Source: Algoriphagus winogradskyi
GTDB taxonomy: Bacteria > Bacteroidota > Bacteroidia > Cytophagales > Cyclobacteriaceae
NCBI RefSeq assembly: GCF_900182815.1
Contig: NZ_FXUA01000002.1
Location: 868,001-932,000 of the forward strand
DNA length: 64,000 nucleotides
Direction of reading: 5' to 3'
This document shows, piece by piece, positions 9,157 to 17,990 of this stretch. The notes beneath the pieces are model-generated. The model searched no databases, was not told where the DNA came from, and worked only from the letters and a program-made list of their open reading frames with translations. Position numbers and translations under genes: made by a program. Numbering within the stretch: position 1 is the first letter of the stretch; each line of letters begins with the position of its first letter.

Positions 9157-9327
9157 ATGATGCCAGTTGCCTTAGATTCTTTGCTTATCTGGTCGGAAGA
9201 CCGATGTGACCTCAATTATAATTTTGAACAAATTCCAGATTGCTTTTCCCCCTTTACTGGTAGAAAAGCGGATATACATTATGTAATATTATCAGAAGAA
9301 AATAAACTGGAAATCAATTTCATTTAA
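9157..9327 (+). CDS. Small unrecognised ORF (56 aa) filling the gap after the pectate lyase
   Basis: An uninterrupted frame of 56 codons begins ATG ATG nine bases after the pectate lyase stop and ends 54 bases before the start of the next gene. The product has no signal peptide, has two cysteines (in DRCDLNY and IPDCFSPF) and looks like part of a folded domain rather than random sequence. I do not recognise it. It may be a real small protein or the end piece of a decayed gene. Confidence 0.35.
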   Translation: MMPVALDSLLIWSEDRCDLNYNFEQIPDCFSPFTGRKADIHYVILSEENKLEINFI

Positions 9328-9381
9328 TTCTCGCAGATGAGGATTTCCAAAGTCACCCAAGTCTCACAATTAAAAACAATC

Positions 9382-10776
9382 ATGAAAATAAAATTCTTAT
9401 CCCTTATACTAACCTTAGTGGTCATTAGCTCAGTGCTTTTGGCGCAACAGGTACCTACAGGTGATACTCCCAAGCCCCGTATAGTAATTTTAACTGATGT
9501 GTCTACCTGGGAGACAGATGATAGCGAATCGTTGGTAAGGTTATTAGTGCATGCCGACCTCTTCGAAATCGAAAGTATTATTTACACTACGGGTTGGAGT
9601 TTGGATAAAACGCGGGAGGACTTTTTCCAGCTGATTCATGATGCCATTGATGCCTACGAAAAGGACCTCCCAAACCTGATGAAGCGATCTGGGCAAAAGG
9701 GCTTTGCTGCAGATGAATCCCATCAAAATATTGGTTATTGGCCAAGTCCTTCGTACTTAAGAAGTATCACAGTTTTTGGCAGTAAAAACCGCGGGAAGGA
9801 GTTTCTCGGGAAAGACAATGATTCACCTGGAAGTGAGTTGATCATCGAACTTGCAGATGAAAAGGATGAGCGTCCCTTGTGGATTACTGTATGGGGAGGA
9901 GGAAATACTATCGCACAGTCTATATGGAAAGTAAAGCAAGAACGATCTGAATCTGAACTCAAAGAATTCCTCCATAAAATTCCTATTTATACTATTACTG
10001 ATCAAGACCGGGACCAGAAAACTCCCTATGACATCAGCTCTCATCAGTGGATGCGTGGTGAGTTTGAAGAGGATTTACTGTTTATCTGGGACGAGTCCGC
10101 TTGGAGATACCAGAATGGTACAGGGAAGAAAAACTGGGAAGAATATGCTGCTCATATACAAAGCCATGGAAACCTAGGTAAGGTATATCCAAAATATAAG
10201 TATGGAGTCGAAGGTGATACTCCTGCCTTCCTACACTTGATGCCAAATGGGTTAAATGACCCAATGGTTCCTTCACAGGTTGGTTGGGGTGGATATTTTG
10301 AGTTTGGGTTGACTGAGGATAGCGTAACTTCTTCTTTCCGAAATTATAAGGCTCCTGAGTCCGAAGTGTCAAGAACCTATGAAAGTTATTTCTATCCTGC
10401 CACTTTTAACAATTTTGCAGCCCGAATGGACTGGGCAAATGAAGGGAGAGGCAACCGCAATCCAATAGTTGTAATCAACAAAAATCCAGGTATTGGCATC
10501 CTCAAAGTCAAAGCTAAAAAACGTCAAAATGTTATACTAGACGCCTCAAAGTCCTATGATCTAGAAGAAGATGAGCTTAGCTACAAATGGTGGATTATTC
10601 CAGAGGCTGGTACGTATAGGGGGGAAGTAGTCATTCCGAATAATGATTCTGACTCAATAAAATTCACCCTACCTCCAGATTCTTCAGGTAAAACTATTCA
10701 TGTCATTTGCGAAGTAACCGACAATGGTTCGCCAAATCTGACAAGTTATCGAAGAATTATCATTGAAGTGAAATAG
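9382..10776 (+). CDS. Sde0182-like (DUF1593) secreted protein with Ig-like C-terminal domain, paralog 2
   Basis: The 464-residue product has a signal peptide ending LLAQQ, a Sde0182-type nucleoside-hydrolase-like domain (about 30-330) and a C-terminal Ig/cadherin-like beta domain (about 370-464) with DASKSYDLEEDELSYKWW and CEVTDNGSPNLTSYRR. The Asp motif is altered to LTDVSTWETDDSESL compared with paralog 1, but the VWGGGNTIAQSIW helix is kept. This two-domain layout is that of Sde0182, described as cellulose binding. The Ig-like end is the part that recurs as a relic at 14113-14187. I chose ATG 9382; ATG 9337 adds 15 residues before a good signal peptide. Confidence 0.85.
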   Translation: MKIKFLSLILTLVVISSVLLAQQVPTGDTPKPRIVILTDVSTWETDDSESLVRLLVHADLFEIESIIYTTGWSLDKTREDFFQLIHDAIDAYEKDLPNLMKRSGQKGFAADESHQNIGYWPSPSYLRSITVFGSKNRGKEFLGKDNDSPGSELIIELADEKDERPLWITVWGGGNTIAQSIWKVKQERSESELKEFLHKIPIYTITDQDRDQKTPYDISSHQWMRGEFEEDLLFIWDESAWRYQNGTGKKNWEEYAAHIQSHGNLGKVYPKYKYGVEGDTPAFLHLMPNGLNDPMVPSQVGWGGYFEFGLTEDSVTSSFRNYKAPESEVSRTYESYFYPATFNNFAARMDWANEGRGNRNPIVVINKNPGIGILKVKAKKRQNVILDASKSYDLEEDELSYKWWIIPEAGTYRGEVVIPNNDSDSIKFTLPPDSSGKTIHVICEVTDNGSPNLTSYRRIIIEVK

Positions 10777-10785
10777 ATAGAACAG

Positions 10786-11784
10786 GTGAATTTCAATAAA
10801 CTAATAGTGTCTGTAGGATTCCTATTTGGGATTAATTCAGCCAGCCTGGCTCAATATCGCGTGATCGTCTCTTCTGATTTCCCACCAATTCCGGTGACCA
10901 ATAGTGACCCGGATGATGTGCAGTCTATGATAAGATTTTTACTCTATACCAACGAGCTGGAGGTTGAAGCACTGATCGCATCTGCAGGGACTTTCGAAAT
11001 GGTGGCAGACAAGCAAACTATTTTAGAAGTACTGGATAAGTACGATCTAGTCGATGAGAACCTGAGAAAGCATGATCCTAAATTCCCGACTGCAGACTAC
11101 CTGAAATCTGTCACATTCGAAGGGAGAGGCAACCGTCAGAACATTCCGATCAAGTGGGGATGTGAAAAACAGCCTTGGAATGAGATAATAGGGCCGGGGA
11201 AAGACAGCGAAGCTTCAAGTGCGATTATTGAAACAGTAGACAAGCCTGACCCTAGACCCGTTTATATTGGAGTATGGGGTGGCGCAAGGGAAGTTGCCCA
11301 AGCTATCTGGAAAGTCCAAAACACTAGAAGTCCCGAGGAGTTGGAGGCCTTTTTAGGCAAAATGAGAATATTCCTAATTGCATGTCAGGATGCCAGCCAT
11401 GGATGGTTGATGGATAATTTCCCCCAGCTGCATATTATAGAATCCAAGAAAACCTACCAGGGTATGTTCAAAGTGGGTTCCCAAGAATGGGCGGAAGAAA
11501 ACGTAATCAATAACCATGGACCACTTGGAGCTATTTATCCACCAAAAGCAATGGCCGGAGCTGGTGTTATAGAGGGGGATAGTCCCGCATTTCTCTATTT
11601 GCTAAGCGCAGCTCGAGGAATAAATGACCCTGAAGACCCTACTCAAGAAAGTTGGGGCGGACAATATGTAAGAGTAGAAGGCACCAATCATTATATAGAC
11701 GGACTTGGGCCTGATTCAATTTCTAAATGGAAAGTTGATTTTCAATTAGATTTTCAAATACGAGCTGATTGGATGATTTATTAA
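10786..11784 (+). CDS. Sde0182-like (DUF1593) secreted protein, short paralog 3
   Basis: The 332-residue product starts at GTG (10786), nine bases after the previous stop, and has a signal peptide ending ASLAQYR. It contains only the nucleoside-hydrolase-like domain: NSDPDDVQSMIRFLLY near residue 40 is closest to the nucleoside hydrolase Asp motif among the three paralogs, and VWGGAREVAQAIWKVQ is conserved. It has no Ig-like tail. The short form suggests a catalytic rather than binding protein, but no substrate is known. Tight spacing makes it co-transcribed with paralog 2. Confidence 0.83.
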   Translation: MNFNKLIVSVGFLFGINSASLAQYRVIVSSDFPPIPVTNSDPDDVQSMIRFLLYTNELEVEALIASAGTFEMVADKQTILEVLDKYDLVDENLRKHDPKFPTADYLKSVTFEGRGNRQNIPIKWGCEKQPWNEIIGPGKDSEASSAIIETVDKPDPRPVYIGVWGGAREVAQAIWKVQNTRSPEELEAFLGKMRIFLIACQDASHGWLMDNFPQLHIIESKKTYQGMFKVGSQEWAEENVINNHGPLGAIYPPKAMAGAGVIEGDSPAFLYLLSAARGINDPEDPTQESWGGQYVRVEGTNHYIDGLGPDSISKWKVDFQLDFQIRADWMIY

Positions 11785-11986
11785 ATGCACTGTATCACAA
11801 TACCAATAGGGTAAAACTTGGCAGAAATAAAATGCAAGAACCAATTTCTAAGCCCAATTGGACATCAACTCGCAGCTTTCATTTCTCATTACATGAACTA
11901 GAGGGCTTGGGTCGGTAATGTAAACTTGGTAAATTCCTTTTTAAAACAACCAATTTGCTGACTATCACCCATATAAATATTTGAAA

Positions 11987-14038
11987 ATGACTAAACGTAA
12001 ATACATGAAACTAAGGATGGGGCTACTTTGTAGTGTTCTTCTTGTCTTTGCTGCGCAAGTAAATGCGCAGGAAAAAGCAATGGTCAACACTTCCAAAAGT
12101 CCTTTTGCTAAACAGGTTTCAGTGGATATGGATGCCGTTCATTGGACTGGTGGGTTTTGGGGACATTGGGCTGAAGTGAGTAAGGATACCATGGCAATGA
12201 ACATGTTGCAGGTTTATAAAAATGATACGCTGAGCCATGCCTTTCTTAACTTTGAGATAGCGGCCGGGTATAAGGAAGGAAGACACAGAGGTGCTCCATT
12301 TCATGATGGGGATTTTTATAAAACCTTGGAAGCATTAGTTTCAGTGTATGCTACGACCAAAGATCCGAGGTACTATGATGAGCTCGAGCGTATCATAAAG
12401 GTAATAGCTTATGCTCAAAGAGCAGATGGATACATCCATACATCCACTATCATCAAGCAGCGAAATAACCCAGAAGATGCTGTTGAGTTTGAGGACCGTA
12501 TGAATTTCGAGACTTATAATTTGGGTCATTTGATGACTGCCGCCAGTTTACATTACCGCACTACTGGGCAGACTAACTTTCTGGATATAGCAGTAAAAGC
12601 GACAGATTTTCTTGTGGAATACCACGAGGATGCAACTGCTGAGCAAGCTCAAAATGCAATTTGTCCCTCACATTATATGGGAGTGGTGGAGATGTACAGA
12701 ACGACCGGCGACCAGCGATATCTGGACCTCGCGCAGAAAATGATAGATATCCGCGGAATGATCACAGATGGCACCGACCATAACCAAGACCGGATTCCTT
12801 TCCGTCAACAGCGAGAAGCAGTAGGTCATGCCGTTCGAGCTAATTACCTCTATGCTGGGGTGGCGGATTTGTATGCAGAGACAGGCGAGGATTCATTGAT
12901 GATGGCTTTGGAAAGTATATGGCAGGATGTGGTGAGTAAAAAGCTATATATCACCGGTGCAACGGGAGCTTTATACGATGGAGTTTCACCAAATGGTACC
13001 ACCTACAATCAGCCGATCATTCAGCAGGTGCATCAAGCCTACGGGCAGGCGTATGAACTTCCGAATATTGCAGCTTATAATGAAACCTGTGCTAATATTG
13101 GCAATGTCCTTTGGAACCACCGAATGCTGTTGGTAACTGGAGACAGTCGATTTGCAGATATCATGGAGCTGAGTTTATTCAATAGTGTGTTGTCCGGAAC
13201 AGATCTGACTGGTACTCATTTCAATTATACCAATCCTTTGCGGGTCGATGATGACTTGCCGTTTGAATTTCGCTGGTCCAAGGAGCGGCAACCTTATATC
13301 TCCAAATCAAATTGTTGTCCACCCAATGTAGTGAGAACCGTTGCCGAATCTCAGAATTATGCCTATGCATTGTCCAAAAAGGGACTTATAGTGAATATGT
13401 ATGGAAGCAGTAATTTAAAGACCCAATTGCTGGATGGTTCTGATTTGGAGGTCAAACAGGAGACAGATTATCCCTGGGATGGTACTATAAAGTTAGAAAT
13501 TAATAAATCTTCAGGTAGTCCATTTGCTATTGATATGCGAATCCCGGCTTGGGCTGAAAATGCTGAGATAAAGATAAATGGTGAAAAAACTACAGAAAAG
13601 GCAATAGCAGGAAGCTACTCAAGCCTGACTCGAAACTGGAAAAAAGGGGATGTGATCGAGCTATACCTTCCTATGCCTGTGCGATTGATGGAAGCGAATC
13701 CTCTGGTAGAGGAGACAAGGAATCAAGTTGCAGTAATGCGAGGACCAATTGTCTACTGTATCGAGTCACCTGATATTAGTGACGCTAGAATTTTTGACGT
13801 GGAACTTCCAGCAGATATACAATTGAAGGCTGTGAAAGAAGCAATTTCAGGTGCACAAATTGCTTTCTTAGAAGGAACAGCCTTGGTGCAAACAGATGAA
13901 GATTGGAATGGAGATTTGTATCGCCCGATTGACTCCAATAGAGAGTTAAAAGAGTTGGAGATCAGGCTAGTGCCCTATTTTGCATGGGGCAATAGGGGTA
14001 AATCAGAAATGTCTGTTTGGATTCCCCTGAAGAAGTAA
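11987..14038 (+). CDS. GH127 beta-L-arabinofuranosidase family protein, secreted
   Basis: This 683-residue protein (ATG 11987; the TTG at 11981 is less likely) has a signal peptide ending VNAQE, a GH127 (DUF1680) alpha/alpha-barrel (about 40-460) and C-terminal beta-sandwich domains. The zinc and catalytic residues of characterised HypBA1 have counterparts: Glu366 and Cys368 in NETCANIGN and Cys443-Cys444 in SNCCPPN. HypBA1 releases beta-1,2-linked L-arabinofuranose from plant oligosaccharides. With the pectate lyase upstream this argues for use of pectin or arabinose-decorated plant cell wall. The 202-base gap before it holds no clear promoter, so it may have its own weak one. Confidence 0.92.
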   Translation: MTKRKYMKLRMGLLCSVLLVFAAQVNAQEKAMVNTSKSPFAKQVSVDMDAVHWTGGFWGHWAEVSKDTMAMNMLQVYKNDTLSHAFLNFEIAAGYKEGRHRGAPFHDGDFYKTLEALVSVYATTKDPRYYDELERIIKVIAYAQRADGYIHTSTIIKQRNNPEDAVEFEDRMNFETYNLGHLMTAASLHYRTTGQTNFLDIAVKATDFLVEYHEDATAEQAQNAICPSHYMGVVEMYRTTGDQRYLDLAQKMIDIRGMITDGTDHNQDRIPFRQQREAVGHAVRANYLYAGVADLYAETGEDSLMMALESIWQDVVSKKLYITGATGALYDGVSPNGTTYNQPIIQQVHQAYGQAYELPNIAAYNETCANIGNVLWNHRMLLVTGDSRFADIMELSLFNSVLSGTDLTGTHFNYTNPLRVDDDLPFEFRWSKERQPYISKSNCCPPNVVRTVAESQNYAYALSKKGLIVNMYGSSNLKTQLLDGSDLEVKQETDYPWDGTIKLEINKSSGSPFAIDMRIPAWAENAEIKINGEKTTEKAIAGSYSSLTRNWKKGDVIELYLPMPVRLMEANPLVEETRNQVAVMRGPIVYCIESPDISDARIFDVELPADIQLKAVKEAISGAQIAFLEGTALVQTDEDWNGDLYRPIDSNRELKELEIRLVPYFAWGNRGKSEMSVWIPLKK

Positions 14039-14112
14039 GCGCTTGACACAAGAGACCTTTTTCCGCATTTGGGAAGCAGAACTATTGTAGAGTTGATCCT
14101 TTGTCAAACTCC

Positions 14113-14187
14113 GTTATTTTTACTGTCACGGATGACGGTGTTCCTCGACTTACGAGATTTTAACGAGTGATAGCAGAGGTGAAGAAG
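14113..14187 (+). pseudogene. Relic of an Sde0182 Ig-like C-terminal domain
   Basis: In one frame the bases translate to VIFTVTDDGVPRLTRF, stop, RVIAEVKK. This lines up without gaps with VICEVTDNGSPNLTSYRRIIIEVK, the very end of paralog 2 (9382-10776), about half the positions being identical. The stop falls where paralog 2 has Tyr-Arg. No upstream reading frame of the same gene remains in the 75 bases back to the GH127 stop. It is best explained as the decayed 3' end of a fourth family copy. Confidence 0.6.
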
Positions 14188-14219
14188 GGAAATTTAGTGG
14201 GCGCAGGATCGAACCCTAT

Positions 14220-14858
14220 CTAATTGCTGAGGTAGGATTCGTTTTTATTTCTGTATGCAATTAAATCTTCAATGGAGACCAGCTTTAAGTTGAATTTTTT
14301 CGCTACCAAAAAAAGATCTGGAAGCCTAGCCATAGTACCATCTTCATTTAATATTTCTACTAATACTCCAGCAGGTGACAATCCTGCTAATAGTGCGAAG
14401 TCAATTGCAGCCTCGGTATGTCCAGCCCTTTTAAGTACACCGCCACTTTTGGCTTTTAGAGGAAAAACATGACCAGGTTTTCCTAATTCACTCGGATGTA
14501 TAGTATCATCGACAAGAGCTCGAATTGTCTTCGCACGATCTGAGGACGATATTCCGGTAGAACACCCATGCCCAATCAAATCTACCGAAATAGTAAAGGG
14601 AGTTTCGTATGCCGCAGTATTGTTTGAAACCATAAGGGACAATCCTAATTTTTCACACCTTTCTTCGCTGACTGGCGCACAAATTAGACCTCTACCATAA
14701 GTAGCCATGAAATTTATGATTTCTGGTGTTACCAGTTCCGCAGCACAGATAAAGTCGCCTTCATTTTCACGGTTTTCATCATCTACTACAATAATAACTT
14801 CGCCGTTTTTGATAGCCTCGATTGCATCTTCAATAGAGTCTAGTTGATAATTTTCCAC
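14220..14858 (-). CDS. ribB: 3,4-dihydroxy-2-butanone-4-phosphate synthase
   Basis: The product converts ribulose 5-phosphate to dihydroxybutanone phosphate and formate for riboflavin synthesis. Signature segments are [21 protein letters not shown] and [22 protein letters not shown]. At 212 residues it is a stand-alone RibB, without the fused GTP cyclohydrolase II seen in many RibBA proteins. I place the start at GTG 14858, which gives the usual opening [12 protein letters not shown]. The longer TTG start at 14891 would lie inside a TAnnTTTG promoter element (14889-14896). I saw no FMN riboswitch upstream. Confidence 0.92.
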   Translation of the reverse strand: MENYQLDSIEDAIEAIKNGEVIIVVDDENRENEGDFICAAELVTPEIINFMATYGRGLICAPVSEERCEKLGLSLMVSNNTAAYETPFTISVDLIGHGCSTGISSSDRAKTIRALVDDTIHPSELGKPGHVFPLKAKSGGVLKRAGHTEAAIDFALLAGLSPAGVLVEILNEDGTMARLPDLFLVAKKFNLKLVSIEDLIAYRNKNESYLSN

Positions 14859-14888
14859 TAATGATAAAGTTTGATGAAAATGGGACTG

Positions 14889-14896
14889 CAAATTTA
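14889..14896 (-). promoter_or_regulatory. Candidate -7 element for ribB
   Basis: The minus strand reads TAAATTTG, an exact TAnnTTTG match, 31 bases before the proposed GTG start. The nearest TTTG upstream is only 15 bases away rather than about 19, so the -33 box is uncertain. Confidence 0.45.
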
Positions 14897-15091
14897 ACCT
14901 TTATTCCTTTCCAAATTGGAAGAACTCAAAGACTTAGAGGGAAATTGTTTTCCGGTATCTTTCCGTGGTGCCTGAGTACCTCTGTTTCCTACAAAGAATA
15001 GGAGTAGCCTTCAAAAACGAAAATTATGAAAAGTGACCCTATGAGATTTAGAGTAATAGTATGAAACCAGCATGATATGTGATTTCTTAAA

Positions 15092-16072
15092 TCAATTCAT
15101 CCTCGCAAACTTGTTGTACTTATTTCTGTATTCAATAGGAGTCAAACCAGTGATTTTTTTGAAGGTGGTCCTGAAGGCTTTGGTATCAGAATATCCCACT
15201 TCAAACATGACTTCTGTGATGTTTTTCATCGTAGTTTCAAAGCTACGCTTTGCAGCTTCCACTTTGACTCGCTGAATGTATTCAAGCACGGAATTATTGG
15301 TAACCCGCTTAAATCTGCGTTCGAAACTTCGACGGCCAACAGCAACTTCATCGGCAAGCGCATCTACTGTAATGCGTTCTTCAAGCTTCTCCTCTATATA
15401 TTCCTGAGCTTTTTTAACGGCTTCATCCTGATGAGTCTTTTGACCTTTGAACATGGAAAAAGCAGTTTGGCTATTCCGGTCGATGTCTATTGCAAAATAT
15501 TTCGCTGTTAAAATTGCTATTTCCCGATCAGCATATTTCTCAACTAAGTGCAGTAGTAAGTTCCAATACGAATTAGCTCCTCCGCTGGAATATATGCCAT
15601 TTTCTTCTGTCACAATGGTGCCGTCCTGCACTTCCACCTCGGGGTAGAGCTCTCGAAAAAGATTGGTAAATCCCCAATGTGTAGAACATTTTTTACCATC
15701 AAGTAGTCCAGTAGCAGCTAGCAAAAATGCACCTACGCAAAGCGAGGCTATCTCCGTTCCTGATTCATATTGTGCTTTTATCCAAGGAATATAGGCCTCA
15801 TTGGCTTCTACGGCTTTTTTCATGTCTCCAAAAAGTGCAGGAATGACAACTAAATCTGGGGCAGTTGCAGTTGCCAAAAGTTTGTCAGGAAATACGGAAT
15901 AGTGTTTGTCATTTAATTTAACTTCTGGATTCAGACCAACTAATTCAACATGGAAAAGAGGATCTCCGCCTGATCTGGTAAGAAATTCATTGACTGCCGA
16001 GAAACAATATTGCGGATCTGCAATTGCTTGTAGAACAGATTGTTCCGGTACTATGATAGCAATGTTTTTCAT
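15092..16072 (-). CDS. GlxA family AraC-type transcriptional regulator (DJ-1/PfpI domain)
   Basis: The 326-residue protein has an N-terminal DJ-1/PfpI-like domain (about 1-190) with the nucleophile-elbow segment IASLCVGAFLLAATGLL and a C-terminal AraC helix-turn-helix pair (about 225-320), including FERRFKRVTNNSVLEYIQRV and VGYSDTKAFRTTFKKITG. Such regulators sense small ligands and activate nearby genes. It is divergent from the AHSA1-like/VOC pair at 16193-17927 with 120 bases between, so it may control them. The ligand is unknown. Confidence 0.9.
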   Translation of the reverse strand: MKNIAIIVPEQSVLQAIADPQYCFSAVNEFLTRSGGDPLFHVELVGLNPEVKLNDKHYSVFPDKLLATATAPDLVVIPALFGDMKKAVEANEAYIPWIKAQYESGTEIASLCVGAFLLAATGLLDGKKCSTHWGFTNLFRELYPEVEVQDGTIVTEENGIYSSGGANSYWNLLLHLVEKYADREIAILTAKYFAIDIDRNSQTAFSMFKGQKTHQDEAVKKAQEYIEEKLEERITVDALADEVAVGRRSFERRFKRVTNNSVLEYIQRVKVEAAKRSFETTMKNITEVMFEVGYSDTKAFRTTFKKITGLTPIEYRNKYNKFARMN

Positions 16073-16192
16073 GTGTTTAAATTAATGTTTCCTGTCGCAA
16101 TCTACCTTTCAATTGTCAGAATTGAACAGGGTGAATTTTAGCGGCGATTGATAAATTTGTTAAGTAAATTTTGATAATCAAATCAGAAGACC

Positions 16193-17077
16193 ATGACAAC
16201 TACTCAAAAAACCAAAATTACTGTTCAAGTAACCGTAAATGCGCCTTTAGAAAAAGTTTGGAATTACTTCACCGAACCCAAGCATATCATCCATTGGAAT
16301 AATGCTTCTGCTGATTGGCACACGACCAAATCAGAAAATGACCTTCAACCCGGTGGAAGTTTTACTTCCAGAATGGAAGCGAAAGATGGAAGTATGGGTT
16401 TTGATTTTGGAGGAGTATATCAAGAAGTGGAAAAACACTCCTACTATACGTACATTTTGAGCGATGAACGTCAGGTGAAAGTTACTTTTAAAGAAGTTCC
16501 TGATGGAGTAGAAGTGGTGGAGGTATTCGATGCTGAAATGGAGAATTCAGTTGAATTGCAAAAAAAAGGGTGGCAGGCTATTTTAGAAAATTTCAAAACA
16601 TACACCGAGTCAGAGGCGAAAATGGTCAGATTGCACTTTGAGATTTTGATCAAAAAACCATCTGCTGAAGTGTATACAACCATGCTTCAAAAACCTACCT
16701 ATGAGGAATGGACAGAAGCTTTTTCTCCAGGCTCTACCTACATAGGTACTTGGGAAGAGGGAAGCAAAATACTTTTTGTCTCTCAAGGAGAAGAAGGAAA
16801 TCAAAATGGAATGGTGAGTAAAGTTGCTAAGAATGAGGAGAACAAGCATGTGGATATAGAACACTTAGGGGTATTAAAAGAGGGGGTTGAAGTGTTGGAA
16901 GGAAAAGCAGTGGATTCCTGGAAGGGAGCCCATGAAAAATACACATTTGAAGCAAACGGGGAGGCTACAAAACTTTTAGTTGACACAGATTCCACGCTAG
17001 AATATGAAGAGTTTTTTAATGAAGCTTGGCCTAAAGCACTTAATAAATTGAAAGAAATCTGCGAAGGGAATGGGTAA
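16193..17077 (+). CDS. SRPBCC/AHSA1-like protein with two tandem domains
   Basis: The 294-residue protein is two START-like (AHSA1/Aha1-related) ligand-binding domains in a row: residues 8-145 with VNAPLEKVWNYFTEPKHIIHWN, and 150-292 with IKKPSAEVYTTMLQKPTYEEWT. Single-domain relatives are common in Bacteroidota near AraC or ArsR regulators; the double form is less usual. It is soluble, without signal peptide. The next gene overlaps its stop by 8 bases, so the two proteins are translationally coupled. The biochemical role is unknown. Confidence 0.85.
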   Translation: MTTTQKTKITVQVTVNAPLEKVWNYFTEPKHIIHWNNASADWHTTKSENDLQPGGSFTSRMEAKDGSMGFDFGGVYQEVEKHSYYTYILSDERQVKVTFKEVPDGVEVVEVFDAEMENSVELQKKGWQAILENFKTYTESEAKMVRLHFEILIKKPSAEVYTTMLQKPTYEEWTEAFSPGSTYIGTWEEGSKILFVSQGEEGNQNGMVSKVAKNEENKHVDIEHLGVLKEGVEVLEGKAVDSWKGAHEKYTFEANGEATKLLVDTDSTLEYEEFFNEAWPKALNKLKEICEGNG

Positions 17078-17927
17078 TGCACTGAAAAAAGCCATCTATC
17101 CGTGCTTATGGTTTGATGGCAATGCGAAAGAGGCCGCTGAATTTTACTGCTCAGTATTTTCGGATTCTACAATTGGAGAGGAAAATCCGATGGTGGTAAC
17201 TTTTAATTCTTCCGGTCAGAAATTTATGTGTCTTAATGGAGGCCCGCAATTCAAATTTACCCCTGCGATTTCTTTTTACACCATTATTCCTGATGAAACA
17301 GAAATCCAATCAATTTGGGATAAGCTTATTATTAACGGTAGGGCCTTGATGCCAATGGATTCTTATCCTTGGAGCAAAAAATATGGGTGGCTTCAGGATA
17401 AATTTGGGGTAACATGGCAATTAACTGTGGATAAGCCAGAATATTCTGACCAGAAATTTATTCCAGCTTTACTCTTTTCAGGAACGAATTTCGGGAAGGC
17501 TGAGGAAGCAATTAATTTCTATACTGCCATATTCGAGAGCTCTTCTGTAAAACTCATTTCTAGATATGGGGCAGATGATCCCAATGGCCAAGATGGGACT
17601 ATTAATCACGCACAGTTTGAATTGAGCGGGCAATTATTCGCAGCCATGGATAGTGCTGTTGTGCATAATTTTGATTTCAATGAAGCATTATCGATAGTGG
17701 TAGAGTGTAAAGATCAAGCAGAAATAGACTATTTCTGGGAAAAGCTTATAGAAGATGGAGGCAAGGAGAGTCAATGCGGCTGGCTGAAAGATAAGTTTGG
17801 TGTTTCTTGGCAGATTGTTCCTGAAATCCTTTCAAAATTAATGTCTGATCCAGAACGATCTGGTCGTGTGGTTCAGGCCTTTATGAAGATGAAAAAATTT
17901 GATATAGAGAAACTGAAAAATGCATAA
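17070..17927 (+). CDS. VOC superfamily (PhnB/3-demethylubiquinone methyltransferase-like) double-domain protein
   Basis: This 285-residue protein repeats a glyoxalase/PhnB-like module twice: IYPCLWFDGNAKEAAEFYCS at residues 8-27 and IPALLFSGTNFGKAEEAINF at about 130-150. Each half ends in a GWLQDKFGVTWQ or GWLKDKFGVSWQIVP segment. Despite the Pfam name (3-dmu-9_3-mt), members lack methyltransferase motifs and are better called VOC metalloenzyme-fold proteins. Like its coupled neighbour, it is a fused internal duplication. The ATG at 17070 lies in the end of the upstream gene. Its substrate is unknown. Confidence 0.85.
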   Translation: MGNALKKAIYPCLWFDGNAKEAAEFYCSVFSDSTIGEENPMVVTFNSSGQKFMCLNGGPQFKFTPAISFYTIIPDETEIQSIWDKLIINGRALMPMDSYPWSKKYGWLQDKFGVTWQLTVDKPEYSDQKFIPALLFSGTNFGKAEEAINFYTAIFESSSVKLISRYGADDPNGQDGTINHAQFELSGQLFAAMDSAVVHNFDFNEALSIVVECKDQAEIDYFWEKLIEDGGKESQCGWLKDKFGVSWQIVPEILSKLMSDPERSGRVVQAFMKMKKFDIEKLKNA

Positions 17928-17933
17928 AAGGTT

Positions 17934-17967
17934 AATCCTGCTTCTCCAGAGGCAGGATTTAGTTTTT
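17934..17967 (+). terminator. Rho-independent terminator
   Basis: The stem AATCCTGC pairs with GCAGGATT around a 10-base loop and is followed by TAGTTTTT, immediately after the VOC gene. Confidence 0.75.
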
Positions 17968-17990
17968 ACCATTCATAAAAAGGGTGCTAT

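Noticed and set aside
14892..15091. FMN riboswitch upstream of ribB
   Set aside because: The conserved RFN core segments are not present on either strand, and the likely promoter lies immediately before the gene.
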